A program made the translations under genes and the position numbers. The notes beneath the pieces were generated by a model, which was given only the letters and a program-made list of their open reading frames with translations, did not search any database and was not told where the DNA came from. A stretch of 64,000 bases of DNA, taken from the NCBI GenBank assembly GCA_964516325.1, contig CAZFAP010000004.1, forward strand, positions 1-64,000. The letters run 5' to 3'. This stretch comes from CAZFAP01 sp964516325 (GTDB lineage Bacteria > Auribacterota > JABMQX01). The first letter of the stretch is position 1. The number at the start of each line of letters is the position of its first letter. This document shows, piece by piece, positions 26,497 to 35,967 of this stretch.

Positions 26497-26705
26497 GGGG
26501 CAGCAGAGCATGGGACACCTCTGCCTGCTGCTCTTTGGCGGAGGGAAAAGAGGAATGCGCTGTCTGCTGCCCGGGCACAAGGAAAGGAAGAAGAGAAATC
26601 ACCGGGAAAAGCGAACCGGGCAACAGAGGGAGTTTCGCCCTTGGATTCGCGATGAAGAAAGGAAGAACCAAAGGGAGTTCGTGGCTGTCCCTGAAGTGCC
26701 CAGTA

Positions 26706-26850
26706 CGCGAGTTCTTACACCCAGTAACGTGTTAGAGCGCACGGACCTTTTTTTGACGGGATAACCCCGCCTAAGGCGGGGTCAGGGCAGGACCAGACTA
26801 ATCCGGGTCATCCTGTAATCTTGTCCAGAAAAACACGTGATTGAACTTGT
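26706..26850 (+). repeat. MITE-like intergenic element, family A copy 1
   Basis: Contains the family's blocks in order: a left end GAGTTCTTACACCCAGTAACG, a run TTTTTTTGACGGGATAA, the palindrome CCCCGCCTAAGGCGGGG, GGGTCATCCTGTAAT, and AACACGTGATTGAAC at the right. It fills the middle of the 449-base gap between the 16-haem cytochrome and the kinase; nothing else is recognisable there. Its hairpin could also weaken read-through. Confidence 0.65.
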
Positions 26851-26945
26851 CCACCGCAGAAATAACCCGCAACCCTCAAGGGAACTGACGAAGTCCGCAG
26901 GTGGAACAGTCCGGCAGGGGGCGGGCGACAACGGGAGTGTAAGTC

Positions 26946-28385
26946 ATGGCGAGCTTTGACCTTCCGCTCGGCAAACCTCCGGCCGCGGATACCGACGCGG
27001 GCAAGACGACGGGCTTCTTGCCAGCGGAGCTTCTTGCGGACAATGTGTTTTGGTTTTGTCGGCTGCGCTGGATCGTGATCGCCCTGCTGTGTGTGGCAGA
27101 GGGAATGGCTGCCTCTGCAGGAGGGTTTCTTGAGCGTTACGGTGTCTATCTTTCCTCCCGCTGGCCTGTCGTATGCGCAGCGGTCCTGGCCGTAACCAAC
27201 ATTCTCTTTCTGCTGGACGGACGCCGTCTCCGCAGACTCCCCGACCCCAGAGCGGCGAACACGAATCTCGTGCTTCAAAGCGTCTCGGACCTGCTCGTTC
27301 TCACGGTCGTCGTTCACTTCGTGGGAAGCGTTGAAACGTTCGCTCCCTTCGCGTACCTCTTCCACGTGGTGCTTGCCTGCATCTTCTTCCCCTCGAAACC
27401 GAGTCTCGGGATTACCCTATTGAGTTGCCTCCTTTATTCGGCATGCGTTGCCGTCGAATACCTCGGCTTGTTCCCAGCGGGAGGGCTTTTTGCCAGGTTG
27501 CCGGTACGTGCGGGCTTTCAGGCCCAGGCTACCCCTCTCGTCCTGCATGTCTCCTCCGCCATGGCTGTGTGGCTCCTGGTTTGGTATCTCGTCTCGCACC
27601 TGTCCGCCGCCGTGAGGAGGCGCGACCGCGACCTTGTCGAAGCCAATGAACGGCTAATCCGGGTGGAGAACGAGAAAGCGATGCACATGCTCCGGACAAC
27701 GCATGAGTTGAAGGCGCCTTTCGCGGCGATTCAGAGCAACGTTCAGCTTCTCCAGAAGGGCTATTGTGGGGAGCTCAGCGACGAGGTCGCCGAAGTGCTT
27801 GATCGGATTGGCACCCGGTGCTTGAAGTTGTCCACCCAGATCATGGAGATGCTTCAGCTTGCGGACCTGCGGTCGCTCCCTGCCGCCGACAGCCAGCGCG
27901 AGAAAATACGGCTGGACCGTCTCCTTCACTCTGTGGCGGACGGCTTCCGTGTCCCCGCCTCTGCGCGTCGCATCGAGATCGAAGAACGCATCCGTCCTGC
28001 CACAACAACCGGAGTGATGGGACACCTGCACATGATGCTGTCCAATGTCACTTCAAACGCTGTTGTCTATTCGAGAGAGGGAGGGCGGGTGACGGTAACA
28101 TGCGAGCCGCAAGCCACAGGGGAGGTTGTTGTTACGGTCGAAGACCATGGCATCGGCATCCCTGAGCGAAGCCTTCCACACATCTTTCAGGAGTACTATC
28201 GTTCCAGTGAAGCGGCTCAGTACAACAAACTGTCCACGGGGCTCGGCCTGGCAATTGTCAGGCATATCGCCGAGTCACATGACATTGCCGTCCACGTGGA
28301 CTCAACGGAAGGGGAAGGTACAGTCTTCCGGCTGACTTTTCCGGCCCCGGACGAAGAGGAGGTACTACCATGTCCCGAATCCTGA
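26946..28385 (+). CDS. Membrane sensor histidine kinase
   Basis: A 479-residue kinase with about six transmembrane helices (residues 35-220) and no large periplasmic loop, so it probably senses a membrane or redox signal. The dimerisation/phosphoacceptor domain has THELKAPFAAI with His253. The ATPase domain has the N box MLSNVTSNAVVYS (Asn367), the G1 box DHGIGIP (from Asp400) and the G2 box STGLGLAIV. GGGAG lies before the ATG. Its end overlaps the response-regulator gene by 16 bases, so they form a pair. It sits just after the cytochrome locus, separated by an A element; control of that locus is plausible but not shown. Confidence 0.92.
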   Translation: MASFDLPLGKPPAADTDAGKTTGFLPAELLADNVFWFCRLRWIVIALLCVAEGMAASAGGFLERYGVYLSSRWPVVCAAVLAVTNILFLLDGRRLRRLPDPRAANTNLVLQSVSDLLVLTVVVHFVGSVETFAPFAYLFHVVLACIFFPSKPSLGITLLSCLLYSACVAVEYLGLFPAGGLFARLPVRAGFQAQATPLVLHVSSAMAVWLLVWYLVSHLSAAVRRRDRDLVEANERLIRVENEKAMHMLRTTHELKAPFAAIQSNVQLLQKGYCGELSDEVAEVLDRIGTRCLKLSTQIMEMLQLADLRSLPAADSQREKIRLDRLLHSVADGFRVPASARRIEIEERIRPATTTGVMGHLHMMLSNVTSNAVVYSREGGRVTVTCEPQATGEVVVTVEDHGIGIPERSLPHIFQEYYRSSEAAQYNKLSTGLGLAIVRHIAESHDIAVHVDSTEGEGTVFRLTFPAPDEEEVLPCPES

Positions 28386-28762
28386 TTGTAGATGATGACA
28401 CGGATTTTACCGAGGTCGCCAAGAAGGTTCTTCAAGCCGATGGACACGAGGTTCATGTGCTGAGTTACATCGAAAGGGCTTTAGAAACGCTCGAAGAGGA
28501 ACCGCCCGACTGTCTCATTCTCGACGTGATGTTTCCGGAAGATGCTACCGCAGGCTTCGACCTCGCGAGAGAGATCCGGAAACACGAAACGCTCGCGGCC
28601 CTTCCGGTCCTGATTCTCAGCGCCGTCAACACGAGATTCCCCCTCGGCTTTGGCCCCCGCGACATTGACAACCATTGGTTTCCAGTTCAGGATTTCCTGG
28701 AGAAGCCCGTGGATTTTGACGTCCTGAGAGAGAAAATCAAACGCCTCTGCGCTCAAAATTAG
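28370..28762 (+). CDS. Single-domain response regulator
   Basis: A 130-residue CheY-like receiver without an output domain. The acidic pocket is VDDD (residues 7-10), the phosphoacceptor is Asp52 in LILDVMFPED, the switch residue is Ser in ILSAV and the conserved Lys is Lys112 in EKPVD. A longer loop (NTRFPLGFGPRDIDNHWFPV) lies between the switch residue and the lysine. The start overlaps the kinase gene, and GAGGAGG is 8 bases upstream. Without a DNA-binding domain it must act through a partner protein or a phosphorelay; none is encoded nearby. Confidence 0.9.
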   Translation: MSRILIVDDDTDFTEVAKKVLQADGHEVHVLSYIERALETLEEEPPDCLILDVMFPEDATAGFDLAREIRKHETLAALPVLILSAVNTRFPLGFGPRDIDNHWFPVQDFLEKPVDFDVLREKIKRLCAQN

Positions 28763-28786
28763 CGTCACGCGGGGAGCCTTTTCATG

Positions 28787-28864
28787 CACCACCAAGGCAC
28801 GAAGACACAGAAATACCTTCGCCCAAAGGTCATCTCTCCCTTGTGTCCTGGTGTCTTGGTGGCG
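28787..28864. repeat. Imperfect inverted repeat, family E
   Basis: CACCAAGGCACGAAGACAC on the left pairs imperfectly with GTGTCCTGGTGTCTTGGTG on the right, with a loop of about 40 bases. This motif recurs between genes in many environmental genomes. The following stretch to 29274 (410 bases) contains only an open upstream extension of the HEAT gene, which I do not consider coding. Confidence 0.55.
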
Positions 28865-29274
28865 CCCCGCCTCAAAGTTGCCATCAGGGGGACGACATTC
28901 CCACCGTCTCCCGGTGAACGAAGTTCGTGAGCGACTGCGAACAAGGAAAGAAAAGACTCGGCTGATTCCTTCGGCAGACGGACGTATGGGTTGATGCGGG
29001 GCAGAAGGCGCGTTCGAGTCGCGACAGGAATTTGTCCGGACCGTCAGACGCTGACTCTTCTGGGGCGGGATGCCACTTTCCTTTCGACCCGGCTGCGGCC
29101 CCCACGCTTCGTTGTCCGCCCAAGACGGAGGGGTTACAGACCAGGGTTTTTGCCCTCGACGCGGGCAGCAGCGTTTTGGTAAAGTTCCCCCATGTCCCGA
29201 GGTTCCGGTATGCTCTTGCAGCGGCCGGAGCATCGAAGGGAAGAAGCGGATACAACATCGAGGAGGATTTCAAC

Positions 29275-29868
29275 ATGCGTGAAAAGAAAGCGGAAACGGC
29301 AGAGGTCGCCGACCTGATTACGAAGATCAGGGACAGGGACGACAAGGTGCGAGCACAAGGATTGCTCGACGCCGCAAAGGTGGGGGCGCCGGCGGTCAAG
29401 CCCCTCGCGGCGGTGATGAGCGATCCGGATTTCGAAGTCGCACGAGCAGCCAGGCGCGGGTTATGGGGCGTTGTTCGGCACGTTGGCCGCCCCGGCGCGG
29501 ATAACGAGAGAAAACCGGTTGTCAGCGAGCTGGTTGCGCTATTAGCCGATAACCAGCCTATGCCGGTTCGGCGGGAGGTGATGTGGATGCTGTCGGAACT
29601 GGGCGGCGACGAGTCGGTTGAGCCGGTAGCCGGATTGCTGTCGAACGCGGAACTCCGCGAGGATGCGCGGATGGTTCTCGAAAGGTTACCGGGGCGGAAA
29701 TCGCTCGCGGCTCTTCAGAGAGGACTCCAAACCGCTCCTCCCGATTTCAAGTCGAGCGTCGCGGAATCTCTCCGAGTACGCGGCGTTCGAGTACCGGGGG
29801 TTCCAAGCCGGAAGCTCGTGCCGACACGGAAGACAAACCTGAAACCCGTGGAACAACCCTCCAGGTGA
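29275..29868 (+). CDS. HEAT-repeat protein
   Basis: A 197-residue helical protein built of HEAT/PBS-lyase-type repeats (for example AAKVGAPAVKPLAAVMSDPDFEVARAA is one unit; another centres on VRREVMWMLSELGGDESV). No signal peptide is visible. GAGGAGG is eight bases before the ATG at 29275; the longer frame upstream lacks codon character. Such proteins act as scaffolds. It starts the carbohydrate locus, 42 bases before the Tat oxidoreductase, a pairing I know from planctomycete-like genomes, but its partner is unknown. Confidence 0.75.
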   Translation: MREKKAETAEVADLITKIRDRDDKVRAQGLLDAAKVGAPAVKPLAAVMSDPDFEVARAARRGLWGVVRHVGRPGADNERKPVVSELVALLADNQPMPVRREVMWMLSELGGDESVEPVAGLLSNAELREDARMVLERLPGRKSLAALQRGLQTAPPDFKSSVAESLRVRGVRVPGVPSRKLVPTRKTNLKPVEQPSR

Positions 29869-29910
29869 AAAGGCCGCTCAATCCAATCTTTCAGGAAAGG
29901 TGAAGATACA

Positions 29911-31263
29911 ATGAGCAAACAGAATACGATTAACCGACGCCAGTTTCTGGCGACTTTTGGAGCTGCGATGGGCGCTCCATACATCCTGGGGTCCGGCGTG
30001 CTTGCCGCCTCGGGCAGACCGGCGCCCAGCGACCGGCTGACGACGGCTCTTATCGGCTGCGGCGGACGCGGCCGGGGTCTTCTGAACGAGGTAAGAAGGT
30101 CGAAAATCGCGGATCAACTCGAATGCATCGCGTTCAACGATGTGGATGAGAACCGCCTCGCCGACGCGGTGAAATGGGAGAGCCGATGGGCGAGAAAAAG
30201 CGTTATGCCCTACGCGGACTACCGCTATATCCTGGAGCGGAAGGACATTGACACGGTGATTATCGCCACGCCCGACCACTGGCATGCGGTTCAGACGGTT
30301 CATGCCGCCGAATGCAGCAAGCACATGTATGTCGAGAAGCCGGCATGCTGCACGATCGAGGAAGGCAAAGCGATGGTCGCCGCCGTCAAGAAGAATAAGG
30401 TGGCATGCCAGGTCGGCTCCCAGGGGCGCTCCCAGCCGGAGGCCTACCTGTCGCACCGATACCTCGTGAACGGCAATATCGGCCGCGTCGAGAAGGTCTG
30501 GTGTTTCCATTATAACAGCCCCGAAGATGATAAGCCGGTCCCGGACAGCGATCCTCCGGCCGAGTTGGACTGGGACATGTGGCTGGGACCGCTACGATGG
30601 CGACCGTACAACCCGCGCTATCTCCCAGGCACGTTCCGCTGGATAATGGAGTCGGGCGGCGGGCAGATTCGTGACCGCGGGGCGCACGTGATGAGCTGCG
30701 CCATGTGGTGGTTGGGCGCCGATGGAACGGGCCCCGTGAGTGTCGAGGCGACAGGAACATCGCCGACGAAGGGATTGTGGGATTCCGCCGTCACGATGAA
30801 CGTGACCTACACCTTCAAGAATCCCGACTGGGTCATGATTTGGGACCAGCATACGGGGAACGCACCGCCCCCGGAAGAAAGAACACCGCAGGAGGCCAGG
30901 ATCGAACGGCCCGGCTACGGCGCCGTATATCACGGCACCAAGGGCACGTTCACGCACTGGGGAGGGGACGGCGGCACGTGGGCTGAGAAAAAGGCACGCG
31001 AGTGGGCGCCGCCCGCCCTCGTCAAGGACGTTTACAGAAGCACCGGTCATTGGGAAGACTGGATGGAGGGCATCAAGACCGGCAAGAAGACCATCATGAA
31101 CATCGAGGCGGCAGTCGGCGTGGCGAACCTGTGCGTCCTGGGCAATCTCTCGTTCATCCTCGGCCGGAAGCTCCAATGGGACCAGGCGAAGCAGGAGATT
31201 GTCGGGGACGAACAGGCTCGGCGCCTCATGGGCCGGCCGCAGCGCCATCCATATCATCTCTGA
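29911..31263 (+). CDS. Tat-exported Gfo/Idh/MocA family oxidoreductase
   Basis: A 450-residue NAD(P)-dependent sugar oxidoreductase. The twin-arginine signal (NRRQFLATFG) indicates export with the cofactor already bound. The nucleotide-binding turn is IGCGGRGRG, followed by TPDHWHA and the family's EKP motif (YVEKPACCTIEEG). A long C-terminal region (GGGQIRDRGAHVMSCAMWWLGA) is typical of the exported group in Planctomycetes. Known relatives oxidise or reduce sugars and inositols, and some make 3-keto-glycosides, which DUF1080 enzymes then split; a two-domain DUF1080 protein is encoded at 37988. GGAAAGG precedes the ATG. Confidence 0.92.
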   Translation: MSKQNTINRRQFLATFGAAMGAPYILGSGVLAASGRPAPSDRLTTALIGCGGRGRGLLNEVRRSKIADQLECIAFNDVDENRLADAVKWESRWARKSVMPYADYRYILERKDIDTVIIATPDHWHAVQTVHAAECSKHMYVEKPACCTIEEGKAMVAAVKKNKVACQVGSQGRSQPEAYLSHRYLVNGNIGRVEKVWCFHYNSPEDDKPVPDSDPPAELDWDMWLGPLRWRPYNPRYLPGTFRWIMESGGGQIRDRGAHVMSCAMWWLGADGTGPVSVEATGTSPTKGLWDSAVTMNVTYTFKNPDWVMIWDQHTGNAPPPEERTPQEARIERPGYGAVYHGTKGTFTHWGGDGGTWAEKKAREWAPPALVKDVYRSTGHWEDWMEGIKTGKKTIMNIEAAVGVANLCVLGNLSFILGRKLQWDQAKQEIVGDEQARRLMGRPQRHPYHL

Positions 31264-31474
31264 GCCGTTGGCGGCGGCGCCTCAATCGTGCGGTGTGGAA
31301 TCCCGCCAGCGCGCCCCCGAGGGACCGATTATCGGGGCGGCAACGTGCCCGGTGAGCCCGCGCAGGGGCGTGCAAAGGGAGAGTCTTCTTAGCGGGCCTG
31401 CTGCCGCTCGATGCTGTATTCCGATGGTCCCGCCCGCGCGCCGTGTCGTGTCGTAGCGAAGAGGCCGTTGGGGG

Positions 31475-32617
31475 TCATCTCGTCTTATTTTCCCACATCT
31501 CGACGGGCTGGTGGTCCCCGCTCCAGTTTGCGCCGATTATGTCCAGGTCGCCGTCGCCTCCAATGTCGGCGACGCGGATATTATGAGAGCCTTTCGTCCC
31601 CAGAACTTGCTTTCTCCATTTGAGTCCCCGGTCCTCGTTGAGATAGATGCACACTTCGTGCGGTGCCTCGTACTGATGCATTTTGGCGATTACCACGTCC
31701 AGCTTGTTGTCGCCGTTCATGTCGGCAACTTGCAGGCTATGAACGCCAGCGGCGGGATTCTCGATGACATGCTCCGCCCAGTTCTGGGCTTTGGGGTCCA
31801 GCGGCGCCTCGAACCAGGAGATGCGGAAGTTTCCCTCCGCGGGTGTGAGAACCACGTCCCGGCGACCGTCGCCGTTGATGTCAGCGATTTCAACTTTAGC
31901 GTCTGCGTGCCCCCATGTCGTCGAGAAAACGTGTTCGGTCCATAGACCAGCGAGAATGTCTTTGGTGTTTTCGTACCAGCGACCGGCGATCGCTGCGTCC
32001 ATGTTGCCGTCGTTATCGAGGTCCCCGAGAGCCAATCCTTCTCCGTGGGGACAGTCAATGGCCCGGCTGCCCCAGGAGGCTGGCGTGTTCTGTCTCCAGA
32101 GAAGTATCTTGTTGCCGGCCTTACTGCCGAAACCGGATTGGTCGCGCGTGACGACGTCAAGGCGGCGGTCGGCGTCCAGGTCCAGAACCTCGACATCGTG
32201 AGACTTGTGGAAGCCAATCCTGTGCGCTTCCCAGGGGCCGCTCGCAGGGCTTCGGCTGGGACGCGGGTTTTCATACCAGAGTACCCCGCCCATGACGATG
32301 TCGGGGTCGCCATCGCTATCCACATCGCCGACTTCGCCGTCAACAGCCGAATATCCTCCCTCCGCGAGTATCGTTTTTGTCCATTTCGGGTAGGCGTACC
32401 AGACGAGGGGGCCGCGTTGTCCGCCGATTATCACGTCCGCCAAGCCGTCTCCGTCCAAGTCCCCGACGGCTTTTATCCAGGGATCGCGTGGGCCATTTTC
32501 ATCTATGACGACATGTTGGAAGGGTATCTCCGCAGCGATTGCATCAGGCATCAGGAAGAAGAACGCTATGCCAATGACAAGACTCAATGCACCTTTCGAT
32601 TTCCTCTCATTTCTCAT
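31475..32617 (-). CDS. Secreted FG-GAP/VCBS beta-propeller protein
   Basis: A 380-residue exported protein with a Sec signal peptide (about 28 residues) and seven calcium-binding D-x-D-G-D-type repeats (DLDGDGLADV, DVDSDGDPDI, DLDADRRLDV, DLDNDGNMDA, DINGDGRRDV, DMNGDNKLDV, DIGGDGDLDI), fitting a seven-bladed integrin-like propeller. GGAGG lies eight bases before the ATG. It is the only minus-strand gene in the carbohydrate locus. Proteins of this type bind glycans or other ligands in the periplasm or on the surface; no catalytic site is apparent. Confidence 0.88.
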   Translation of the reverse strand: MRNERKSKGALSLVIGIAFFFLMPDAIAAEIPFQHVVIDENGPRDPWIKAVGDLDGDGLADVIIGGQRGPLVWYAYPKWTKTILAEGGYSAVDGEVGDVDSDGDPDIVMGGVLWYENPRPSRSPASGPWEAHRIGFHKSHDVEVLDLDADRRLDVVTRDQSGFGSKAGNKILLWRQNTPASWGSRAIDCPHGEGLALGDLDNDGNMDAAIAGRWYENTKDILAGLWTEHVFSTTWGHADAKVEIADINGDGRRDVVLTPAEGNFRISWFEAPLDPKAQNWAEHVIENPAAGVHSLQVADMNGDNKLDVVIAKMHQYEAPHEVCIYLNEDRGLKWRKQVLGTKGSHNIRVADIGGDGDLDIIGANWSGDHQPVEMWENKTR

Positions 32618-32935
32618 AGCACAGCCTCCAACTCAGGTTATCGGGATGAACGAGGGCAGCGCTGCTTATTACGCTGGAATAACCAGCAGCCACACGGTCT
32701 CGGTCCTTTGGATTACCACGGAAAAACAGGCAGTGCACGCAGCAAAGGTGGTAAGAGCCGAACCGCTGGCTTATAATATCTCAGTGCGGTGGGGAAACCA
32801 AGACTGGTATTCGGCTGGGTGGTAGCCCCTCACGCTGGTGGCCCAAAGCATCCAGCGCTTCTTCAATAGGAAGAAAGCTCTGTTCAAGACCTCGGAAGAG
32901 TGGCCAACAATTAACCTTCATAGGAGGAAGGGAGG
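32618..32935 (+). other. Intergenic region between divergent FG-GAP and ThuA genes
   Basis: The 318 bases separate divergently transcribed genes and must hold both promoters. I can see only a perfect TATAAT at 32772-32777, 159 bases before the ThuA start, with a poor -35 (TGGTAA, 17 bases upstream). No gene, repeat or terminator is evident. Confidence 0.35.
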
Positions 32936-33946
32936 ATGTCCATGACGAAGAATATGTTGCGTCTGGCGCTCATAGCGGTTTGTGCGGTGTTTTTGGTCGG
33001 CAATCGGGTGAACGCAGAAGACCCGTGGATTGTCCTCGAGGGTCGCGGCGGGCCCGGGGAAGGCAAACATATTGTCTTTGTGACGGGCGACGAGGAGTAT
33101 CGCTCCGAGGAGTCCATGCCGCAACTCGCCAAGATTCTCGCGGTGCACCACGGCTTCAAGTGCACGGTACTGTTCGCCATCAACAGCCAAACCGGCGAGA
33201 TTGATCCCCAGACGGTGGACAACATTCCGGGGCTTGAGGCGCTTGAAAAAGCGGACCTGATGGTGATTTTCGCGCGTTTTCGGGACCTCCCCGACGAGCA
33301 GATGAAGCACATCGTGGACTACATCAATTCGGGCAAACCGATTGCGGGGTTGAGAACTTCGACGCATGCGTTCGACTTCAAGAAACACAAGACGTACGCC
33401 AAGTACAGTTGGCGGAGCGAGGAGTTCAAGGGGGGATTTGGCCGGCAGGTGCTCGGGGAGACGTGGATCAGCCACTATGGGCAGCACCAGAAGGAAAGCA
33501 CGCGAGGAATCATCGCGGAAGGCATGGAGAAGCACCCCATCGTGAAAGGCGCCGAAGACATTTGGGGTCCCTCGGACGTTTACGCAATCACGACGCTGGA
33601 GGGCGACTGCAAGCCGCTGGTCATGGGGCAGGTTCTCGTCGGTATGAGCCCGGGCGACGGACCGAAGCCCGGGAGCAAGCTCGTGCCGGTTGCCTGGGTC
33701 AAAAGCTATACGGGGGACAAGGGGAGAACTGCCAGCGTTTTCGCGACCACGATGGGGCACGGGGGCGATTTCATGAGCGAAGGATTCCGCCGCCTCCTCG
33801 TGAACGCCTGCTACTGGGCTTTGGGCATGGAGGAGAAAATACCGGCAAGAAGCAAGGTTGATCTCGTTGGGGAGTATAAACCGATAGGGATCGGCTTCGG
33901 CGGGCATAAGAGAGGCTTGAAGCCTTCGGATCATAAGATCAAATGA
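32936..33946 (+). CDS. Secreted ThuA-like domain protein
   Basis: A 336-residue exported protein with a Sec signal peptide ending near ANA-like residues (VGNRVNAED) and a ThuA-like, class I glutamine-amidotransferase-like fold: HIVFVTGDEEYRSEESMP, then DLMVIFARFRDLPDEQ and the GKPIAGLRTSTHAF block. ThuA relatives are linked to trehalose and other disaccharide use, and one role proposed for them is in 3-keto-sugar metabolism. Two tandem ribosome sites (AGGAGG and GGGAGG) allow ATG 32936 or 32942. It begins a run of seven co-directional genes. Confidence 0.88.
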   Translation: MSMTKNMLRLALIAVCAVFLVGNRVNAEDPWIVLEGRGGPGEGKHIVFVTGDEEYRSEESMPQLAKILAVHHGFKCTVLFAINSQTGEIDPQTVDNIPGLEALEKADLMVIFARFRDLPDEQMKHIVDYINSGKPIAGLRTSTHAFDFKKHKTYAKYSWRSEEFKGGFGRQVLGETWISHYGQHQKESTRGIIAEGMEKHPIVKGAEDIWGPSDVYAITTLEGDCKPLVMGQVLVGMSPGDGPKPGSKLVPVAWVKSYTGDKGRTASVFATTMGHGGDFMSEGFRRLLVNACYWALGMEEKIPARSKVDLVGEYKPIGIGFGGHKRGLKPSDHKIK

Positions 33947-33956
33947 GGTCGTGCGC

Positions 33957-33979
33957 CCGGGAGGCGCGGCGCCTCTTTC
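33957..33979 (+). terminator. Possible weak terminator after the ThuA gene
   Basis: GAGGCG and CGCCTC form a 6-bp stem with a three-base loop, followed by TTTCG. The T run is short, so it may only reduce read-through into the next gene 140 bases further on. Confidence 0.3.
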
Positions 33980-34121
33980 GTGCCCGAATGCGTCTCTCTC
34001 CTGGACCGAGCGGGGGCAGCGCACGTTCCTATCGTGCCCAGGGACGTAAATGCATTTCCGGGTTTCGGCATAATCGGGGGCTGCGTCGAACTGGTGAGCG
34101 TTGAGAAAATGGGAGGAGGAC

Positions 34122-35888
34122 ATGAAGAGACCCACGTGGCGAACGAGCTTGGCTCTCTGGACCGGTTCTGCTCTGCTGATAGCGCTTTTCGCTTGTGAAG
34201 CTGAGGCGGAAGACGTGCTTCCAGCCTCTCCCGCCGCAACAGGGAGAGAGAATGTCAAGATTCGTGTCGAAGGACAGAGGCTGATCGTCGAGTCACGGCG
34301 CTTCACGGCGGAGTTCGAGGGAGCGAGCCTGACAAGCGCCGTCGCGCGCCAGAGCGGGATTGAGTTTTGGCGAAAGGATGATTCGGTTTTCCCTCTGGAA
34401 CTCTTCTACGTTCATGGCGACACGTTGAGGCAAGACAAGCACCAGCGAATCGAGGTTAAGTGTCTTTCCGACCGTGCCGCGCGAATCATCATCACGGGCG
34501 ACGACTCGGACCGCGAACTGTTCATCCGGTTGGACACTGAGACGGGCGACCTGTGCGTTACGCCGAGCGGGAGAAGCGCGCGGGCGGGCGTCCTCGCGGT
34601 CCGCTGGAACATTGCGGTCGCGCGAGAAGCCGCCCTGGTCCTTCCGTGCATAAACGGTGTTTTCGTGGAGAGCGATCGTGACTTTCCGGGGAACGACCGA
34701 TTTCCCTGGCCGTTTCGATGGAATGCGCAACTGGTCATTGCACAACGCGACGGCGGTTCTTTGATGATTCACAGCGAGGATACCGCCTTCAAATTCAAAG
34801 CGTTGAACCTGGCGCGAAAGGGGGGCTTGACCACCCTCGGTTTCGATAGCGAGCAGGTCGGGCCAGTGTGGGAGAATCGGTCTGCTGGAGGCGTCGAATG
34901 GCGACTGAATGTCTATGACGGAGACTGGCAGAAACCAGCAGTGCGCTATCGCGATTGGATGAGCCGGACATACCAGCTTGAGGCGAAGCGAGCGGGTCGC
35001 CCGGAATGGGTCAAGGACATCTCGTTCACGCTTCAGTGGGCGAATGCCGATACGAAACTCCTCGATGCTCTTTCCCAAATCCATCCTGCCGAGAAGACTC
35101 TCATCCATCTTTCGGACTGGCGGACGAGCAAATACGATGTGGACTATCCCGATTACATTGCCTCCGCGGGTGCGAGAGCCTTTCTCGAAAAGGCGAACGC
35201 CATGGGGTTCAAGGTCATGCCCCATTTCAACTATTTTGCATGCTACCTCAAGCACCCATTGTTTCAGCAAGTTCGGGACTGGCAGGTCCGCAGCGTCAAC
35301 CGGAACGAACCGCAGGGGTGGTACTGGCCGCCGGAGACCCACGACTACACTCGAATGGCGTACATTCACCCCGGGTTGGGACTGTGGCGGCGCGTGCTGA
35401 TTGACGCGGTGATCGAATCCTGCCGCAGCCTGAGGTCGCCCGCTGCATTTCTCGATCAGACATTGTGCACCTGGAACACGGACAACGGGCTGGCGGACAA
35501 CATGACGACGGTCGAGGGGATGAGGCAGACGCAGGAAGAGTTTGCGGCGATTCAGGCGGACCTGGTGCTGGCAGGGGAAGGGCTGAACGAAATCAGCTTC
35601 CAGCGGGAGTGCTTCGCGCAAGCGCACATCCACGACGGCTGGGGCGAACTCAAACCGCATCACGTGCCCACGGCTCACCCGATTTGCTCATTCCTCTGGC
35701 AGGGACACACGCGGCTGGTGGGCTACTACCATCTTGGACCCAGAGATAAGGACGCCGAAATTGGCATTGAAGTATATCGCCGCATGGGGGCTATCCCGAC
35801 TCTGATCTGCAATGATCCAGCCCTGATCACGAGAGACCAGCCGATCGTGCGCAAGGTGCTCGAATGGGCGGGTTCAAGCGGGCGGTAG
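34122..35888 (+). CDS. Secreted glycoside-hydrolase-like protein (DUF6259-like)
   Basis: A 588-residue exported protein. The signal peptide (ALWTGSALLIALFACEAEA) resembles a lipobox (LFAC) but has Phe at -2, so ordinary Sec cleavage is more likely. An N-terminal beta-rich domain is followed by a TIM-barrel-like region with LIHLSDWRTSKYDVDYPDY, MPHFNYFACY, AAFLDQTLCTWN and LAGEGLNEI, where acidic residues at strand ends could be catalytic. This arrangement resembles uncharacterised glycosidases often labelled DUF6259 or GH36-like; I cannot assign a substrate. The ATG at 34122 follows GGGAGGAGGA by one base, and an upstream TTG lacks a site. Confidence 0.55.
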   Translation: MKRPTWRTSLALWTGSALLIALFACEAEAEDVLPASPAATGRENVKIRVEGQRLIVESRRFTAEFEGASLTSAVARQSGIEFWRKDDSVFPLELFYVHGDTLRQDKHQRIEVKCLSDRAARIIITGDDSDRELFIRLDTETGDLCVTPSGRSARAGVLAVRWNIAVAREAALVLPCINGVFVESDRDFPGNDRFPWPFRWNAQLVIAQRDGGSLMIHSEDTAFKFKALNLARKGGLTTLGFDSEQVGPVWENRSAGGVEWRLNVYDGDWQKPAVRYRDWMSRTYQLEAKRAGRPEWVKDISFTLQWANADTKLLDALSQIHPAEKTLIHLSDWRTSKYDVDYPDYIASAGARAFLEKANAMGFKVMPHFNYFACYLKHPLFQQVRDWQVRSVNRNEPQGWYWPPETHDYTRMAYIHPGLGLWRRVLIDAVIESCRSLRSPAAFLDQTLCTWNTDNGLADNMTTVEGMRQTQEEFAAIQADLVLAGEGLNEISFQRECFAQAHIHDGWGELKPHHVPTAHPICSFLWQGHTRLVGYYHLGPRDKDAEIGIEVYRRMGAIPTLICNDPALITRDQPIVRKVLEWAGSSGR

Positions 35889-35967
35889 GCCCAGCCCCTT
35901 CGTGAGCGTTCGCGGCCGACGTTTGGCCGCAAGAATTGCCAACCACTCGAAGGAGCTGTTCGGAAAC

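Noticed and set aside
26748..26782. The GC palindrome of element A as a rho-independent terminator
   Set aside because: The T run and palindrome are in the wrong order and distance on both strands in most copies; it recurs as part of a larger repeat.
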